Positions 62,841 to 64,000 of a DNA stretch of 64,000 nt are shown here, piece by piece. The notes beneath the pieces were generated by a model, which worked only from the letters and a program-made list of their open reading frames with translations, was not told the origin of the DNA and ran no database searches. Position 1 is the first letter of the stretch, and the number at the start of each line of letters is the position of its first letter. This DNA comes from Treponema sp. Marseille-Q3903. Lineage in GTDB: Bacteria; Spirochaetota; Spirochaetia; Treponematales; Treponemataceae. The position numbers and the translations under genes are program-made. The stretch is from assembly GCF_014334335.1 (NCBI RefSeq), contig NZ_JACSEU010000003.1, forward strand, positions 1 through 64,000, written 5' to 3'.

Positions 62841-63623
62841 ATGAAAAAAATGTTTAGAATTATCGCATTATGCGGAATGTTTTTTGCAGTATTATCTATG
62901 GTTAGTTGTTCGCATGAGACTCCTGATAATACAGATAACGGTGGCGGAACTGAAGTAGACGACAACAACGGCGGAAACAACAACGGTGGAAACAACAACG
63001 GTGGAAACAACGGCGGTGGAAACAACAACGGTGGAGACAACGGCGGTGGAAACAACAACGGTGGAAACAACGGCGGTGGAAACAACAACGGTGGAGACAA
63101 CGGCGGTGGAAACAACAACGGTGGAAACAACGGCGGCAGCGAAACTCCTTCCGGTACTGGTTTCTGGTCTAAATTCGAAGGTACAGATTTCCAAATTTGG
63201 GCAGCAACCTGTGACCTTGATGCAAAAGCTACCGGTTTGGAAATTACTGTAGGTAATAAAGGCTGGTGGGGATTTGGATTGTGCAATAATTCAGCTCTTG
63301 GTCCAAGCGATCCACACGTTTCTTACAATATGACAAAAGTTGCTAAAATAACACTTGAAGCAAAGTCAAATAAAAATAAGGGTAAACTCAAATTATTGCA
63401 AATTGATGACAAGGCAAAAGACTCGAATCCAAAGTTAACACCATTTAAAACTGATTTCGAAAAAATTACGTATGATTTGGTTAATCCAAATAGCAAAGCT
63501 TTTGCTGTTTTTGCTATTGCCGGAGAAGGATGTGGACAAGGAGATGTTATTACAATAAGAAAAGTTGCTTTCTGGGATTCAGAAGGAAAAGAAATTGTTC
63601 CAACATTAAATCCTGTAGAATAA
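62841..63623 (+). CDS. lipoprotein with Gly-Asn repeat linker and a GH16-associated domain
   Basis: The 260-residue protein has a lipobox VSCSH, a low-complexity linker of NNGG/GNNNGGDNGG repeats (about residues 35-100) and a carboxy-terminal beta-sandwich. That domain matches the first domain of the preceding GH16 protein in order: KVAKITLEAKS against KVAKIKFQIKS, and IRKVAFWDSEGKEI against VREIAFLDKDGKDV. It has no visible catalytic motif, so a surface glucan-binding protein is likely. AGGAGG precedes ATG 62841. Confidence 0.7.
   Translation: MKKMFRIIALCGMFFAVLSMVSCSHETPDNTDNGGGTEVDDNNGGNNNGGNNNGGNNGGGNNNGGDNGGGNNNGGNNGGGNNNGGDNGGGNNNGGNNGGSETPSGTGFWSKFEGTDFQIWAATCDLDAKATGLEITVGNKGWWGFGLCNNSALGPSDPHVSYNMTKVAKITLEAKSNKNKGKLKLLQIDDKAKDSNPKLTPFKTDFEKITYDLVNPNSKAFAVFAIAGEGCGQGDVITIRKVAFWDSEGKEIVPTLNPVE
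62961..63138 (+). repeat. in-frame tandem repeat coding for the Gly-Asn linker
   Basis: A 30-bp unit, GGTGGAAACAACAACGGTGG plus ten more bases, alternates between an AAC and a GAC version. This gives a 60-bp higher unit; bases 63001-63060 and 63061-63120 are identical. The lack of changes implies recent expansion. Long open frames on the other strand here are products of the repeat. Confidence 0.9.
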
Positions 63624-63642
63624 AAAAAGTAGCCATAGAGTT

Positions 63643-63679
63643 GCCGGTTCTTAAAAAAAATAAGAACCGGCTTTTTTTT
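63643..63679 (+). terminator. strong terminator at the end of the glucan locus
   Basis: GCCGGTTCTTA (63643-63653) pairs perfectly with TAAGAACCGGC (63661-63671), followed by TTTTTTTT. Confidence 0.9.
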
Positions 63680-63813
63680 GCGTTCAATTATTTATTAACT
63701 AACAAAAGTCAATTCAAAATCGATGTGTATCGAGATTTTTTAATCCTTAATAAAATAAAAAATGGAAAAAACTAATTGTTGTAAAAACAACATAAATAAA
63801 TTTGAAAATAGTG

Positions 63814-63831
63814 TAAGTTATCACTAACTTA
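63814..63831 (+). promoter_or_regulatory. inverted repeat before the DUF1858 gene
   Basis: TAAGTTA-TCAC-TAACTTA is a perfect 7-4-7 dyad ending 14 bases before the ATG, just upstream of an AGGAGG Shine-Dalgarno. It may be an operator or a leader hairpin. A second small dyad, GTTGT-AAAA-ACAAC, lies near 63778-63791. Confidence 0.5.
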
Positions 63832-63845
63832 TTCAGGAGGTATAT

Positions 63846-64000
63846 ATGAGCACAATTCAGATAAGCAAACAGACAAAACTTTCAGATTTAATCAAGACGT
63901 ATCCGGATTTACGCAACAGGCTTAGGGAAGTAAACCCTAAATTTAAAATGCTTTCAACTCCAATGGGAAACATCATGATTCCAAAAGCGACTGTTCAAGA
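63846..64000 (+). CDS. DUF1858-domain protein (runs off window)
   Basis: The 51 visible codons start MSTIQISKQTKLSDLIKTYP and continue DLRNRLREVNPKFKMLSTPMG, the DUF1858 pattern. DUF1858 is a small helical domain often found in front of hybrid-cluster-related, hemerythrin or PAS-containing proteins of anaerobes. The rest of the gene is outside the window, so the whole protein cannot be judged. A strong AGGAGG precedes the ATG. Confidence 0.75.
   Translation, partial: MSTIQISKQTKLSDLIKTYPDLRNRLREVNPKFKMLSTPMGNIMIPKATVQ

Noticed and set aside
62828-63286. Long minus-strand and alternate-frame open frames over the Gly-Asn repeat (Pro/Leu- and Val-rich products)
   Set aside because: They exist only because the 30-bp repeat has no stops in several frames. 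The plus-strand lipoprotein frame has the Shine-Dalgarno, signal peptide and a conserved domain.
63814-63831. Counting the DUF1858 upstream dyad as a third member of the feo/sRNA operator group
   Set aside because: It is TAAGTTA-N4-TAACTTA and lacks the TTAG-N6-CTAA core in register; the resemblance is only partial.

Overview
The window looks like a low-GC spirochaete of the genus Treponema. This rests on remembered protein families and gene style (two feoA genes with a feoB, outer-membrane proteins ending in Phe, many lipoproteins, an RND/LolA-like/barrel export operon), not on any search, so the genus is an inference. No rRNA or tRNA genes were seen. The host is evidently an anaerobic, glycan-degrading bacterium that invests heavily in nickel, iron and zinc handling.

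Layout. 1-310: truncated transposase start and a possible IS end. 311-3577: tcdA, an acyl-ACP thioesterase and an acyl-CoA synthetase. 3765-9427: an operon of a DUF5692 membrane protein, a 934-residue Fe-S/FAD oxidoreductase, hypA and two tandem hypB genes, behind a promoter carrying a perfect inverted repeat. 9643-12258: a DUF368 lipid-carrier flippase, a GNAT acetyltransferase and a CmpB-like membrane protein. 12365-15154: feoA-feoA-feoB plus a small Cys-rich protein. 15272-15929: a ZIP transporter broken by an internal deletion. 15996-21250: an RND exporter, a LolA-like protein and an outer-membrane protein, divergent from a TetR gene, with two matching operators between. 21311-21430: a candidate small RNA. 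21445-27344: nickel-pincer cofactor genes larB-larC-larE downstream of the ECF nickel transporter genes nikMN-nikQ-nikO and a DUF3842 gene. 27509-31924: mnmA, a zinc-binding protein with a small Cys/His membrane protein, a lipoprotein and a flavodoxin-like protein. 32107-34966: a TrpXYZ-type ABC transporter with two operators. 34982-42978: slyX, yeiH, hcp, an M24 peptidase, an ACT-metallo-beta-lactamase fusion, an HD hydrolase, an esterase and a thioredoxin-OhrR pair.

43260-46371 is a complete plasmid-type replicon: HU, nine 19-bp iterons, an AT-rich segment, two exact DnaA boxes, repA, a ribbon-helix-helix-like gene, parA and an AT-rich repeat cluster that may be the partition site. Either the whole window lies on a chromid or large plasmid, or a plasmid replicon has integrated into the chromosome.

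48351-63623 is a beta-1,3-glucan utilisation locus. A cytoplasmic GH161-like phosphorylase is divergent from a gene run encoding two sugar ABC permeases, a binding lipoprotein, a CBM9-like lipoprotein, a clan GH-A hydrolase fused to a predicted outer-membrane barrel, a GH64 and a GH16 beta-1,3-glucanase, and a lipoprotein sharing a domain with the GH16 protein. The likely route is surface cutting of laminarin-like glucan, ABC import of oligosaccharides and phosphorolysis inside. The ABC ATPase is missing and would have to be shared. The window ends in a DUF1858 gene.

The most notable regulatory pattern is a family of strong sigma-70-like promoters with inverted repeats at or just after the predicted transcription start: the DUF5692-hyp, feo, candidate sRNA, zinc and trpX promoters. 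The feo and sRNA repeats share the form TTAG-N6-CTAA.
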